Both the position numbers and the translations under genes were made by a program. From Herbaspirillum sp. ST 5-3 (lineage in GTDB: Bacteria; Pseudomonadota; Gammaproteobacteria; Burkholderiales; Burkholderiaceae_D): a DNA stretch of 64,000 nucleotides. The stretch spans positions 41,632-105,631 of the forward strand of contig NZ_STGI01000018.1 of assembly GCF_004804275.1 (NCBI RefSeq), written 5' to 3'. Shown here in pieces: positions 44,231-53,125 of the stretch. Each line of letters begins with the position of its first letter. The stretch's first letter is position 1. Under the pieces are notes generated by a model. That model was given only the letters and a program-made list of their open reading frames with translations, ran no database searches and had not been told where the DNA came from.

Positions 44231-44466
44231 ACCCAAGCAACCTGGTCCGCATGGCCAATCAGATCGGAGATTTCTTTGAGAGCATGCCGGATCGCACGCA
44301 GGCAAAGACGGATATCGCCAGTCATCTGAAGCGTTTCTGGGACCCGCGCATGCGTCGCGCGCTGCTGCAGCACATCGACAGCCATGGCGGCGAGGATCTC
44401 AAGGAGATCGTGCTGGAAGCGATTCTTGCCAATCGCGCGATGCTGGGCGATTCTGCCGGACGATAA
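44227..44466 (+). CDS. fdsD: NAD-dependent formate dehydrogenase delta subunit
   Basis: A 79-residue small subunit of soluble formate dehydrogenase with the family pattern NLVRMANQIGDFF, HLKRFWDPRMRRAL and a Cys-free helical tail. It is needed for stable assembly in known Fds enzymes. It overlaps fdhD by four bases and ends the operon. Directly after the stop, the 12-base unit ACAAGGCACATC occurs twice in tandem. Confidence 0.92.
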   Translation: MNPSNLVRMANQIGDFFESMPDRTQAKTDIASHLKRFWDPRMRRALLQHIDSHGGEDLKEIVLEAILANRAMLGDSAGR

Positions 44467-44504
44467 ACAAGGCACATCGACAAGGCACATCTCGCCTTCG
44501 GTTG

Positions 44505-45101
44505 TCATTTATCGGATGGCGCGGCGCGTTCCTCAAAGCAGCCGCAGCCCGCTTCCGTCGCAATGACACGGTGCAGGTCGGCAAAGCGCGTGACTGCGTT
44601 GTGGTCGAAGAGCGGGTCGGAAGGCGCTTGCGCCAGGTCCGCGCCGATGGCTTGCGCGTCGCTCGCGTCGAGTGTCGTGACGGCGAGCGGAAACAAGCTC
44701 AGTTCCTCGACCATCATGTTGTGCCGCAAGCGCTCCGCGTAGAGGCGGATTTCCAGCGGCAGCTGCGTCCACGACACGGTTTCCTCGCGCGCCGCCGATT
44801 CGAGATCACGCATCAGCTCGCGTCCCTGCCGGGCCAGCACATGATGCTGACGCTCGATTTCCTCGCCCAGATCGGCGGGCAGCGCCTTTCTGGACCGCAG
44901 CGCGGCAACGATGCGATCCTCGACCGGATGATGATGGACATCGGGGAATTGCGTCAGATAAAACAGCACATCCACCAGCAGGTTGATCTCGGAAGGCGCT
45001 GGCGGCAATGCGGAGGGCGACGCGGGGAACCTGGACAACAGCCCGACCAGCTTGTCGAGATTGCGGTGTTCCCGCTCCAGCTGAATCACGAGCGTTTTCA
45101 T
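44505..45101 (-). CDS. Hemerythrin HHE-domain protein
   Basis: A 198-residue helical protein with likely di-iron ligands in EREHRNL, VHHHPVEDRI, RQHHVLARQ and RHNMMVEELSLFPL. Cation-binding hemerythrin-like proteins of this type are linked to O2, NO or iron-sulfur repair functions. The ATG at 45101 has GAGG about nine bases upstream; the alternative ATG at 45116 has no site. It lies 50 bp downstream of sdhB in the same direction, in the place where the rest of an sdh operon might be expected, and converges on fdsD. Confidence 0.82.
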   Translation of the reverse strand: MKTLVIQLEREHRNLDKLVGLLSRFPASPSALPPAPSEINLLVDVLFYLTQFPDVHHHPVEDRIVAALRSRKALPADLGEEIERQHHVLARQGRELMRDLESAAREETVSWTQLPLEIRLYAERLRHNMMVEELSLFPLAVTTLDASDAQAIGADLAQAPSDPLFDHNAVTRFADLHRVIATEAGCGCFEERAAPSDK

Positions 45102-45150
45102 ATCATCGATCCTCATGTTGCGACGGCCGCGATCCGTCCGCGACGCATGT

Positions 45151-45846
45151 TCAGAACGAGCTCTTGACCATCATCAGACGGATTTTTTCGATTGCGCGCG
45201 ATGGCGCCAGGCCCTTCGGGCACACTTCGGTACAGTTCATGATGGTGCGGCAGCGGAACAGGCGATAGGCATCGTTCAAATCGTCCAGCCGTTCCTCCGT
45301 CGCCGTGTCGCGGCTGTCGGCAATAAAACGATAGGCCTGCAGCAATCCGGCCGGCCCGACAAACTTGTCCGGGTTCCACCAGAAGGACGGGCACTGGCTG
45401 GAGCAGCAGGCGCACAGGATGCACTCATACACGCCATCGAGTTCTTCGCGCTCCTCCGGCGTCTGCAGGCGTTCCTTCTCCGGCGGAAGCGTATCGTTGA
45501 TGAGATACGGCGTGATCGAGTGGTATTGCTTGAAGAACTGCGTCATGTCCACCACCAGGTCGCGAATGACCGGAAAGCTCGGCAGGGGACGCAACACCAC
45601 CGGCTCCTTCAGCCCTCTGACCGGCGTGATGCAGGCAAGGCCGTTCCGGCCGTTGATATTGATGGCATCCGAACCGCACACGCCTTCGCGGCAGGATCGC
45701 CGGATGGTCAGCGAGTCGTCTTCCATCTTGATGCGCAGGATCGCGTCCAGCAGCATGTGGTCGGTGGGCGCCAGCGCGATGTCGTAGTCCTGCATGTACG
45801 GTGCCTTGCCGGCATCCGGGTCGTAGCGGTAGATCGAGAATCGCAT
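45151..45846 (-). CDS. sdhB: Succinate dehydrogenase iron-sulfur subunit
   Basis: A 231-residue electron-transfer subunit of complex II. The [2Fe-2S] ligands are in SCREGVCGSDAININGRNGLAC. The [4Fe-4S] and [3Fe-4S] ligands are in CILCACCSSQCPSF and CRTIMNCTEVCPKGL. It appears complete and functional. It begins only 11 bp after the sdhD stop, so the flavoprotein gene sdhA, normally located between sdhD and sdhB, is absent from this locus. Confidence 0.94.
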   Translation of the reverse strand: MRFSIYRYDPDAGKAPYMQDYDIALAPTDHMLLDAILRIKMEDDSLTIRRSCREGVCGSDAININGRNGLACITPVRGLKEPVVLRPLPSFPVIRDLVVDMTQFFKQYHSITPYLINDTLPPEKERLQTPEEREELDGVYECILCACCSSQCPSFWWNPDKFVGPAGLLQAYRFIADSRDTATEERLDDLNDAYRLFRCRTIMNCTEVCPKGLAPSRAIEKIRLMMVKSSF

Positions 45847-45857
45847 GGCGGATCGCC

Positions 45858-46190
45858 TCACAGGAGCAAGAGAATACGCATGACCCACGCGGCCATGCCG
45901 ACCAGATAAAAGCCGAGCAGAGCAAGAAGGGCGACGCGCAGCGCCAGCGGCTTGATGTAATCCATCATCACATCGCGCAAGCCGACCCAGGTATGCAGCA
46001 GCAAGGCGACAAAAAACAGCAAAGTTGCTATCCGCACAAAGGGCCCGCCGATCCATGCGCGCCACGCCTCGAAGCCATGCGGCGCATTCCATGCAAAGTG
46101 AACGAAGGCGAACAGGAAGGCCAGCAGCATGTAGACCGCGGTGAAACGCTGCACCGTCCATGCGCGCAATCCGGATAGCGCTTTTTTCAA
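45858..46190 (-). CDS. sdhD: Succinate dehydrogenase membrane anchor subunit
   Basis: A 110-residue protein with three transmembrane helices. The haem/quinone motif HTWVGLRDVMMDYIKP is typical of SdhD. The best start is TTG 46190, overlapping the sdhC stop in a TTGA arrangement, with GGGAG seven bases upstream. The gene order is sdhC, sdhD, sdhB on the minus strand. Confidence 0.9.
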   Translation of the reverse strand: MKKALSGLRAWTVQRFTAVYMLLAFLFAFVHFAWNAPHGFEAWRAWIGGPFVRIATLLFFVALLLHTWVGLRDVMMDYIKPLALRVALLALLGFYLVGMAAWVMRILLLL

Positions 46191-46561
46191 AACAGGACTC
46201 CCGCGCTCAACAGCGCAATTACCGCCGCGGTGCAATTGACGAGCCATGCGCTGGTGCGCGCGGCATGCAGATGCGACCCGATATCGATATCGCTGAGCAG
46301 ATGGCGCACTCCCGCCAGCAGATGATGCGCCAGCGCCCAGATGAACAGCACCGCCAATAGCTTGACGGAAATCTGTTCGAACATGCCGGACACGCGTGCA
46401 TAGCCTTGCGCATCGGCCAGCGAAAGGGCCAGCAGATAGATGCAGAACGGCGTACCGATCGCCAGAACGACGCCAGTGATGCGATGCAGGATGGAGGTCA
46501 CGGACCCGACCGGCATCTGTAGTTGCGTCAGATTGAAAAATACCGGCCTTTGCCTGTTCAT
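46187..46561 (-). CDS. sdhC: Succinate dehydrogenase cytochrome b556 subunit
   Basis: A 124-residue subunit with three transmembrane helices. It has the SILHRITGVVL signature (quinone-site Ser and Arg) and the haem-ligand region ALAHHLLAGVRHL. The start is ATG 46561 with GGAAAG upstream; ATG 46573 is also possible. First gene of the short sdhCDB run. Confidence 0.92.
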   Translation of the reverse strand: MNRQRPVFFNLTQLQMPVGSVTSILHRITGVVLAIGTPFCIYLLALSLADAQGYARVSGMFEQISVKLLAVLFIWALAHHLLAGVRHLLSDIDIGSHLHAARTSAWLVNCTAAVIALLSAGVLF

Positions 46562-46751
46562 GGGTCTTTCCATCGGAATTTTCCGTGGGCAAGAATCTTC
46601 AGCGAGATGCCTCGATCAATGCGGCACCATCGCCTGCGCCCGTTGCAAGCAGGCAGGTCGACGGCACACCAAAGCAATTCGACAGCACATGAGCGCGTCG
46701 GTTTCCGCCGACGCCTTGCTTGCAGGAGAGAATGGAAAACGAGTACGCCGG

Positions 46752-47114
46752 CTATTTCCCCGTCATGGACGCCGTTGCCGTGCGCTCCGCGCCATAAGTC
46801 TTCGCCAGATAGTCCACCATCGCCGGGATATCCTCGTCCGCGAACTGCGCGCCGAAGGGCTTTTTCATCTTCTGCACCGTCGCACTCCAGTAGCCGCGCG
46901 GCGATGATGGCGGCTGCATCTGCACATACTGCGCCGAATGGCAGGTCACGCAGTTCTCCAGCACCAGCTTGTATCCCGGCAGTCCGCTTTCCTTGAAACG
47001 CGCGGTCTCCCGCGGCAAGGTGATGTCGAGTGCGCAAGCCGTCGAACTCAGCGCCAGCGCCATGCTTGCCAGCAGCAGGCGAGGCCATGCACGCCGCGTG
47101 TTGGTGGTTTTCAT
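46752..47114 (-). CDS. sorB: Cytochrome c subunit of sulfite dehydrogenase (SorB-like)
   Basis: A 120-residue exported mono-haem cytochrome c. It has a signal peptide (to about residue 28, STACA), a haem site NCVTCHSAQ, and a probable distal Met in DIPAMVDYLAKTYG. It lies 11 bp after the molybdenum sulfite dehydrogenase gene, and pairing with it as SorAB is the obvious reading. It accepts electrons from sulfite oxidation. Confidence 0.85.
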   Translation of the reverse strand: MKTTNTRRAWPRLLLASMALALSSTACALDITLPRETARFKESGLPGYKLVLENCVTCHSAQYVQMQPPSSPRGYWSATVQKMKKPFGAQFADEDIPAMVDYLAKTYGAERTATASMTGK

Positions 47115-47125
47115 TGCCGGCCTCC

Positions 47126-48355
47126 TCATACCGCCACCACATGCGTGGTTTCGACCACATTGCGCATATACCCGGGCGGATTCCACAGCGCGTTCATCGG
47201 CTGGCTCTGTCCGATACGGTTGAGCGCGCGCACCATCAGCGCGTGCTTGCCGGCGCGTGGCGGGACAAAAGCGATGCTCCACTCGCGGAAGGAATAGCGG
47301 CCCAGATCCTTGCCCAGCTGTGCCGCCCGCCAGGTCTGCCCACCGTCGCCCGAGAACGCCACCTCCGTGATCCCGTAGCCGCCGTCGAACGCAATGCCGC
47401 GCACCACGGTCTCGCGTCCGGCGGTCAGCTGCGCGCCCTCGGCCGGACTGGTAATGAAGGACCGCACATTGAAGCGCGCAATCGGCACCGTCTTCGCCGG
47501 CGTGGTGCCCGGCGCCACGCACGCGCAGCTGTTGTCGGGAATGCGATAGGCCGGATTCATCCAGAACCCCTCGAACGGCTTGTCCAGCACCGCGATCTCG
47601 GACAAATGCTTGACCCAATAGGTGCCGTAATAACCCGGCACCACCAGGCGCAGCGGATAACCGTTCAGCATCGGCAGATCCTCGCCGTTCATGCCCCACG
47701 CCAGCAGCACCTCGCCATCCAGCGCATGATCGATGTCGAGCGCCTTGATGAAGTCCGGACCGTTGCCCACCGGCGGCTTGTCCAGTCCGTCGAAGGACAC
47801 TTGCGCCGCGCCGGCCTTCACCCCGGCTTTTTCGAGCACCTTCTTCAAGGGCACGCCGGTCCAGCGCGCATTGCCCATCGCGCCGTTGCCCGACTGGCCG
47901 CCGTTGACGCGCGGCGAAAACAGCGCGCGGCTGTTGCCGGAACACTGGTTCACCGCGATGACCTCCACCGGATCCGCCATGCGCTTGATCTCGTCGAGCG
48001 ACAATTCCAGCGGCGTGTTCACCATGCCACCGACATGCAGGCGAAAGCTTTCCGGCGAGATGGAAGTCGGAATGCCGCTCCAGTGATAGCGCACGAAAAA
48101 TGCATCGTTCGGCGTGATCGGTCCCTCGCTATACACGCTGAAAGGCGTCTCCAGTTGCGGCGGCCGGTGCGTGAGCACGATCAGCGGACGCTTCTGCGGA
48201 AAAGCCAACACATCGCGTTCCCCGTTGTCGAAGGGGAGCGTGACCTGGGCCGCGAGGGCGGAAAACGGAGTGAGCGAGGCGCCGAGCGCACCCAGACGTC
48301 CGAGAAATTTTCTGCGGTGAAAAAATTCCGGGCTGAATTCCCTATCGGTCTTCAT
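47126..48355 (-). CDS. sorA: Sulfite dehydrogenase molybdenum subunit (SorA-like)
   Basis: A 409-residue periplasmic molybdopterin enzyme oxidising sulfite to sulfate. A twin-arginine signal (HRRKFLGRLGALGASLTP) is at the N terminus. The molybdenum-ligating Cys is in VIAVNQCSGNSRALFSPR. The C-terminal dimerisation domain starts near VPIARFNVRSFITSP. There is no haem domain in the same chain, and the cytochrome is the next gene. The start has a strong GAGGAGG ribosome site. Confidence 0.92.
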   Translation of the reverse strand: MKTDREFSPEFFHRRKFLGRLGALGASLTPFSALAAQVTLPFDNGERDVLAFPQKRPLIVLTHRPPQLETPFSVYSEGPITPNDAFFVRYHWSGIPTSISPESFRLHVGGMVNTPLELSLDEIKRMADPVEVIAVNQCSGNSRALFSPRVNGGQSGNGAMGNARWTGVPLKKVLEKAGVKAGAAQVSFDGLDKPPVGNGPDFIKALDIDHALDGEVLLAWGMNGEDLPMLNGYPLRLVVPGYYGTYWVKHLSEIAVLDKPFEGFWMNPAYRIPDNSCACVAPGTTPAKTVPIARFNVRSFITSPAEGAQLTAGRETVVRGIAFDGGYGITEVAFSGDGGQTWRAAQLGKDLGRYSFREWSIAFVPPRAGKHALMVRALNRIGQSQPMNALWNPPGYMRNVVETTHVVAV

Positions 48356-48567
48356 TATCGTCCCCTCCTCGGTGATTTGCAGAATATAGAGGGCCAGAAA
48401 TTGGAGTGCCAGCAGAATCTGATGCTTGTTCAACAAAGCGCAAACCCGCCGCTCTTTGCTCGAATGCGCCTGAAAGGGTGTACCCTTTCGAACTGGAAAG
48501 AATGTCAGATGCATCACACACGGCATTCCATGCATACCGCCCGCAAACAACAACAAAGGAGCAAGCA

Positions 48568-49398
48568 ATGGCAGGCCACTTCGAAATCACCAGCATGGCG
48601 CTGTTCTGCGACTTCGAGAACATCGCCCTCGGTGTCCGCGACGCCAAGTACGCACACTTCGACATCCGGCGCGTGCTGGAACGTCTGCTGCTCAAGGGCA
48701 GCATCGTGGTCAAGAAAGCCTACTGTGACTGGGAGCGCTACAAGGACTTCAAGGCGCCCATGCACGAAGCCGCCTTCGAGCTGATCGAAATCCCGCATGT
48801 GCGCCAGTCCGGCAAGAACTCGGCCGACATCCGCATGGTCGTCGACGCGCTCGATCTCTGCTACACCAAGTCGCACGTCGACTGCTTCGTCATCATCAGC
48901 GGCGACTCCGATTTCTCGCCGCTGGTATCGAAGCTGCGCGAGAACAACAAGTACGTGATCGGCATCGGCGTCAAGGACTCCACCTCCGACCTGCTTGCCG
49001 CCAACTGCGACGAATTCATTTTCTACGACGACCTGGTACGCGAGCAGAAACCCAAGCGCAAGCCCACCGAAAAGAAAGCGCCGGCCAAGAAGAACACTAA
49101 CGGCAGCACCAAGGCTCCCGCCCCGAAGACGGAAGAAGACAAGCGCCAGGACGCGCTCGACTTCGCCGTCGGCACCGTCGAAGCCCTCATCGCCGAGCGC
49201 GGCGAAGACGAAAAAATCTGGGGCTCGATGGTCAAGCAAACCATGAAGCGCCGCCGCCCCGGCTTCAACGAGTCGGCATATGGCTACCGCTCGTTCAAGG
49301 AACTGATGGAGGACGCGCAGAAGCACGGCCTGCTGCAGATCGTGCGGGATGAGAAGACGGGGCAGTACACGGTGCGCCTGGCGGCGGGGGAGGAGTGA
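48568..49398 (+). CDS. NYN-domain (PIN-like nuclease) protein with C-terminal LOTUS/OST-HTH domain
   Basis: A 276-residue protein of the LabA/DUF88 group. The N-terminal NYN domain (residues about 8-165) keeps the acidic residues expected for a metal-dependent RNase: ALFCDFENIA, KNSADIRMVVDAL and IISGDSDFSPLV. A Lys-Ala-Pro-rich linker (about 160-200) follows, then an OST-HTH/LOTUS-like domain to the C terminus (GSMVKQTMKRRRPGFNESAYGYRSFKELM). An RNA-processing or RNA-binding role is likely. It has an AAGGAG ribosome site and is divergent from sorA. Confidence 0.88.
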   Translation: MAGHFEITSMALFCDFENIALGVRDAKYAHFDIRRVLERLLLKGSIVVKKAYCDWERYKDFKAPMHEAAFELIEIPHVRQSGKNSADIRMVVDALDLCYTKSHVDCFVIISGDSDFSPLVSKLRENNKYVIGIGVKDSTSDLLAANCDEFIFYDDLVREQKPKRKPTEKKAPAKKNTNGSTKAPAPKTEEDKRQDALDFAVGTVEALIAERGEDEKIWGSMVKQTMKRRRPGFNESAYGYRSFKELMEDAQKHGLLQIVRDEKTGQYTVRLAAGEE

Positions 49399-49453
49399 GC
49401 GGTAGCGTATGGCAGGGGACAGGACATGTCAGACGTGGCGATCCATGCTTTGG

Positions 49454-50485
49454 TCAGGGCGCCCGAAAGCGGGTTTCTTCCTTTGCCGCATCGATGCGAT
49501 CGACGGGGGAAACGACGCCTCGACCGCCGCGATTGAGGACATGCAGGTAAATCATGGTGGTCGACACATCGCTGTGACCAAGTAATTCCTGCACCGTCCG
49601 TATGTCATAACCGGATTCGAGCAGGTGCGTGGCGAACGAATGACGGAACGTGTGCGAGCTTACACGTTTGCTCAGCTTTGCAGCCTCGACTGCCCTCTTG
49701 ATGGCCCGCTGGAACGTTTGCTCGTACATGTGGTGCCGACGCACGATACCCGAGCGTGGGTCGGTCGACTCGTGATCGGAAGGAAAAACCCAGAACCATC
49801 CCCATTGTGTGGCCGCTCTGGCATATTTGCGTTCCAGAGCGTCGGGCAGCATGACGCCGGGACGCGAGCCTGCGCGATCTTCATCGTAGCAGGACCTGGC
49901 ATACGCGATCTGCTCCCGCAGTGCGGCAACCAATGCCAATGGCAGCATCGTGATGCGATCCTTGTTGCCCTTGCCTTCCCGGATCGTGATTTCGCGCCGG
50001 CCAAAGTCGACATCCTTGACGCGCAAGCTCATGCACTCCATCAGACGCATGCCGGTCCCATAAAGCAAGCGCGCCATCAATGCATGCGTACCCCTCATCT
50101 CAGCAAAGACGGCCGACACTTCCCACTCGGTCAGGACAGTCGGCAGCCGCGCCGGGCGACTCGGCCGATAGACTTCGTCAAGCCAGGGGAAATCAAGTGC
50201 GAGCACCTGTTTGTACAGAAAGAGCAAGGCACAGAGCGCCTGCTTGTGCGTGGATACACTGACGCCACGCTCGTTCGTCAGGTAGGAGAGGAAGGCCTTG
50301 ACCTCATCCGCTCCCATTTCCATGGGATGCCGCAGACTGTGGAAGCGGATGTACCATCGAATCCAGTAGACGTACGCCTCCTCCGTGCGTAAGCTGTAAT
50401 GCTTGTCGCGAATGCAACGTTTGACCTGATCCAGAAGCTTTGGCTGCCTGGAAACTGGCAAGGGAACGGGAGGATTTGAATGCAT
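49454..50485 (-). CDS. intI: Integron integrase (tyrosine recombinase IntI)
   Basis: A 343-residue tyrosine recombinase that inserts and excises gene cassettes at attI and attC. The catalytic residues are Arg in [11 protein letters not shown], His and Arg in [13 protein letters not shown], His in [10 protein letters not shown], and Tyr in MIYLHVLN. The integron-specific insertion with the additional helix (about residues 185-235, including [15 protein letters not shown] and [17 protein letters not shown]) separates it from XerC/D. The ATG at 50485 has no strong ribosome site. It reads away from the cassettes, as usual. Its promoter region carries a LexA box, so expression is presumably SOS-induced. 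It looks intact. Confidence 0.95.
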   Translation of the reverse strand: MHSNPPVPLPVSRQPKLLDQVKRCIRDKHYSLRTEEAYVYWIRWYIRFHSLRHPMEMGADEVKAFLSYLTNERGVSVSTHKQALCALLFLYKQVLALDFPWLDEVYRPSRPARLPTVLTEWEVSAVFAEMRGTHALMARLLYGTGMRLMECMSLRVKDVDFGRREITIREGKGNKDRITMLPLALVAALREQIAYARSCYDEDRAGSRPGVMLPDALERKYARAATQWGWFWVFPSDHESTDPRSGIVRRHHMYEQTFQRAIKRAVEAAKLSKRVSSHTFRHSFATHLLESGYDIRTVQELLGHSDVSTTMIYLHVLNRGGRGVVSPVDRIDAAKEETRFRAP

Positions 50486-50517
50486 GAAAGCTGTCAGTTT
50501 TTGTTGGTTATTTATAA

Positions 50518-50533
50518 CTGTATAAATGTACAG
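50518..50533. promoter_or_regulatory. lexA box: LexA (SOS) box in the intI promoter
   Basis: CTGTATAAATGTACAG fits the CTGT-N8-ACAG LexA consensus perfectly and lies 33-48 bp before the intI start codon. LexA control of integron integrases is established in other integrons. Confidence 0.8.
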
Positions 50534-50579
50534 TATATTGGCGACAGCCAATCGAATCAAGGCTCCCGAGCCGGTCACC

Positions 50580-50646
50580 CAGCCGAGATAGGCGGACGGA
50601 CGGCCTGGATAGGCAGAAAAATTTTTCACCCTAATTGAAGTTAGGC
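50580..50646 (+). other. attI: attI candidate with core site GTTAGGC
   Basis: The core GTTAGGC at 50640-50646 matches GTTRRRY and sits between intI and the first cassette gene, the expected attI position. The first cassette would begin at 50641. The left limit of attI is only approximate. Confidence 0.7.
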
Positions 50647-50722
50647 CCCTCGAACTCGGTCGGCCGCACGTCCATACCGTCGCCTGATACTCTCGTTCTC
50701 TCGAATCCACAGGAGGAACTGC

Positions 50723-51178
50723 ATGCAGTCGCAAGCTACCAACATCCCGCTTTCTCGGCGTGCTGTAGTTCTTATGCCGGTAGCCGCTGGAGCGCTGTAC
50801 GTCCTGGGTCGATCTGACTCGCCGAAGAGAGCCGAGTTCAACGTCCGAGAGGTTGTACTTGCTGAGGCTCAAGCCCTTATCGCCGCTGGAGCACTAGTTT
50901 TGGATGTTCGCCAACGTGCGGCCTACGAGACCAAACACATTGCCGGCGCCATACTGGCGCCGGTGGAGGCTTTGTCGGCAGCCATTCCGGCATCGCTTGC
51001 GCAAGCCCGAGAAAGGGCGATCGTCGTGTACTGCGGTGACGGTTCTACCCTGGGCCCCGAGGGAACGTATGTGCTGAACAAGGCGGGCTACTCACAGGCG
51101 GTGAACCTCAAGGCTGGCATTCAAGGTTGGGCAGCGGCTGGCCTACCAATTGAGCAAGGCGCGGGCAAGCAGGCGTGA
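50723..51178 (+). CDS. Integron cassette 1: membrane-anchored rhodanese-domain protein
   Basis: A 151-residue protein. A hydrophobic N-terminal segment (residues about 13-28) follows two arginines and looks like a signal anchor or Tat-like leader ([19 protein letters not shown]). A single rhodanese domain follows, with [18 protein letters not shown] and the active-site loop [11 protein letters not shown] containing the catalytic Cys. It is probably a sulfurtransferase in the periplasm. It has a strong AGGAGG ribosome site seven bases before the ATG. As the first cassette after attI it would be the best expressed. Confidence 0.85.
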   Translation: MQSQATNIPLSRRAVVLMPVAAGALYVLGRSDSPKRAEFNVREVVLAEAQALIAAGALVLDVRQRAAYETKHIAGAILAPVEALSAAIPASLAQARERAIVVYCGDGSTLGPEGTYVLNKAGYSQAVNLKAGIQGWAAAGLPIEQGAGKQA

Positions 51179-51179
51179 G

Positions 51180-51243
51180 GCCTAACCTCTCCATCGAGCG
51201 GACATGCCCCGGCAAGCCGGGTCATGCCGCTCATGTCGAACGT
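51180..51243 (+). other. attC: attC of cassette 1, left part (interrupted by the group II intron)
   Basis: R'' box GCCTAAC at 51180-51186, then a hairpin GAGCGG-A-CATG...CATGCCGCTC with one unpaired A (the extrahelical base typical of attC) around an inner CCCGGC/GCCGGG stem, then ATGTCGAACGT. The R' box is completed only after the intron: CGT joined to TAAAT at 53089 gives GTTAAAT, a perfect GTTRRRY. Confidence 0.88.
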
Positions 51244-51634
51244 GTGTGCCGGGCATGGCACGTAACTATGCAGGTGCAAGTCCTGCAGCCAGGTTTTCGT
51301 AGAGCCGAAGGCTAGGAGAACGGCAAGGGCGTCGCCGCGAGGCGGGGTCTGAAGGAAGCCGAATCCAAAACTGCGGGGCGACGAACAGAAACCGGATATG
51401 AGGCGTGATGCATTCGGGGCGAGCGGGCACGTGACTGCGAAGCCCTCCATCTACGATTGGGATGCATTTTGTAAATCCGGCGCTCGCGCAGTGAAAGTGA
51501 CGTGTCTTACCCCGGGAGGCCTGTCCGGTGCCACAGGAGTGGCTGGGAACTGAGAGATTGGTTTTGACCGCCGGGCAGGAGTCAGCAGAAGGCATAGTAG
51601 GTGCAAGGCCCTGCACCGAAGGCCGGAACAATAA

Positions 51635-52987
51635 ATGATGCCAAACCTTGTAATGAGAAACGGGACTGCCCCTGATCGACAGCTAACGCTGCCGCTGGCC
51701 GAAAGGCCAGAGGGTGAACTCGTGGCTGGAGAGCAAGGGCTTCGTGCATCAACGGAAGACCTTACCCTGATGGCGCAGATACTCGCACGCGAGAATCTGA
51801 AACGCGCCTTGAAGCAGGTTCGTCAGAATCAGGGCGCACCGGGCATCGACGGCATGACGGTCGATGAACTTCCGGCGTACCTGAAACAGCATTGGCCGGA
51901 AATACGCGCCCAACTGGAGGCGGGACAATACCACCCGCAAGCGGTCAAGCGCGTGGAAATTCCCAAGCCCGACGGCAAGAAACGGCCATTGGGCATTCCG
52001 ACCGTGTTGGACCGCTTCATTCAGCAAGCCATTGCGCAAGTAATACAAGCGCAATGGGAACCGGCATTCCACGCCGACAGTTACGGCTTTCGACCCAACC
52101 GGAATGCACATCTGGCTATCTGGCAGGCGCAACGCACTATCCGTGAAGGCCATGGCTGGGTGGTGGATATCGACCTTGAAGCGTTCTTCGACCGCGTCAA
52201 TCATGACCGGCTGATGCAGCGGCTCAAGCAGCATGTTCCCGACCAGCAGGTACTGCGGCTCATCAACCGCTATCTGAAGGCGGGGGTGCGGATTGGCAGC
52301 CAAACACAGGCAACGACAGCAGGCGTGCCGCAAGGCGGCCCACTGTCTCCGGTGTTAGCCAATGTCGTGCTGGATGAACTGGACTGGGAACTGGACAAGC
52401 GTGGCCATCGCTTTGCCCGCTATGCGGATGATTGCAACATCTTCGTGCGCAGTCAGCGTGCCGGCGAAAGGGTGATGGCAAGCATAGAGCGTTTCGTGCG
52501 TGACCGGCTGAAGCTCACAGTCAATTCACGCAAGAGCGCAGTCGACCGACCATGGAATCGAAAATTCCTGGGCTTTACCATCAGCGCCAAGACCAAAGTG
52601 AAAGTGGCCGAACAGGCCATCTTCAAGCTCAAGGCGAAGGTAAAGGAGTTGACCCGTCGTACCAGAGGCCACCGTTTGAGCGATATCATCGTGGAGCTGA
52701 GAGAAACCCTGCTTGGTTGGAAAGCGTATTTCGGCATTGCCGAGGTACTGAGCCCTCTGCGGGATATAGACAAATGGATACGACGGCGGTTACGCTGCTA
52801 TCAATGGAAACAATGGGGGCGAGCGGGATACCGTGAGCTGAGAAAGCGCGGTGTGACTGTGCGAGAAGCATGGAACTGCAGCAAATCGGCGCATGGACCT
52901 TGGCGCATCAGTATGGCTCCAGCCTTGCTGCTTGCGATGCCGAACCGATTGTTTCGCCAAATGGGGCTGCCTTCACTGGCAGCATGA
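51635..52987 (+). CDS. ltrA: Group II intron reverse transcriptase/maturase
   Basis: A 450-residue intron-encoded protein. The reverse-transcriptase blocks include KPDGKKRPLGIPTVLDR, SYGFRPNRNAH, VVDIDLEAFFDRVNHD, GVPQGGPLSPVLAN and the catalytic FARYADD. The maturase (X) domain follows from about residue 330 (LRETLLGWKAYFGIAE). There is no endonuclease domain, as expected for class C introns. The frame is intact, so the intron may still be mobile. Two adjacent ATG codons (51635 and 51638) can start it. Confidence 0.95.
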   Translation: MMPNLVMRNGTAPDRQLTLPLAERPEGELVAGEQGLRASTEDLTLMAQILARENLKRALKQVRQNQGAPGIDGMTVDELPAYLKQHWPEIRAQLEAGQYHPQAVKRVEIPKPDGKKRPLGIPTVLDRFIQQAIAQVIQAQWEPAFHADSYGFRPNRNAHLAIWQAQRTIREGHGWVVDIDLEAFFDRVNHDRLMQRLKQHVPDQQVLRLINRYLKAGVRIGSQTQATTAGVPQGGPLSPVLANVVLDELDWELDKRGHRFARYADDCNIFVRSQRAGERVMASIERFVRDRLKLTVNSRKSAVDRPWNRKFLGFTISAKTKVKVAEQAIFKLKAKVKELTRRTRGHRLSDIIVELRETLLGWKAYFGIAEVLSPLRDIDKWIRRRLRCYQWKQWGRAGYRELRKRGVTVREAWNCSKSAHGPWRISMAPALLLAMPNRLFRQMGLPSLAA

Positions 52988-53004
52988 GATCAACCGTATT
53001 TATT

Positions 53005-53046
53005 GAACCGCCGTGTACGTGACCCGTATGCACGGTGGTGTGGGAG
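53005..53046 (+). ncRNA. Group II intron domain V
   Basis: A compact hairpin with the conserved GUGGUGUGGGAG-type 3' strand and a GTAC/GTAT-type middle, located downstream of the maturase gene at the position expected for the catalytic domain V. Confidence 0.75.
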
Positions 53047-53125
53047 GGAGGGGCTGCGAGGCTTCTTCCTATCCCGATTAAATGCGCACACTGATGGCTA
53101 ATCATTGAAGTTTGCATAGGAAGAT

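Larger units (their letters stand above)
51244..53088 (+). mobile_element. Group IIC-attC intron, full length
   Basis: The 5' end GTGTGCCGGGCATGGCACG matches class C introns. The 3' end has a clear domain V (53005-53046, with the CCGTATGCACGG hairpin region and GGTGGTGTGGGAG) and a domain VI, ending ATCCCGAT. Removal of 51244-53088 restores an intact attC R' box, which fixes both boundaries. It encodes its own reverse transcriptase/maturase. It is a ribozyme retroelement using the attC as target. Confidence 0.9.

Noticed and set aside
44467..44492. Tandem 12-base repeat ACAAGGCACATC after fdsD
   Set aside because: Only two units in a short intergenic gap; probably slippage, with no further sign of function.
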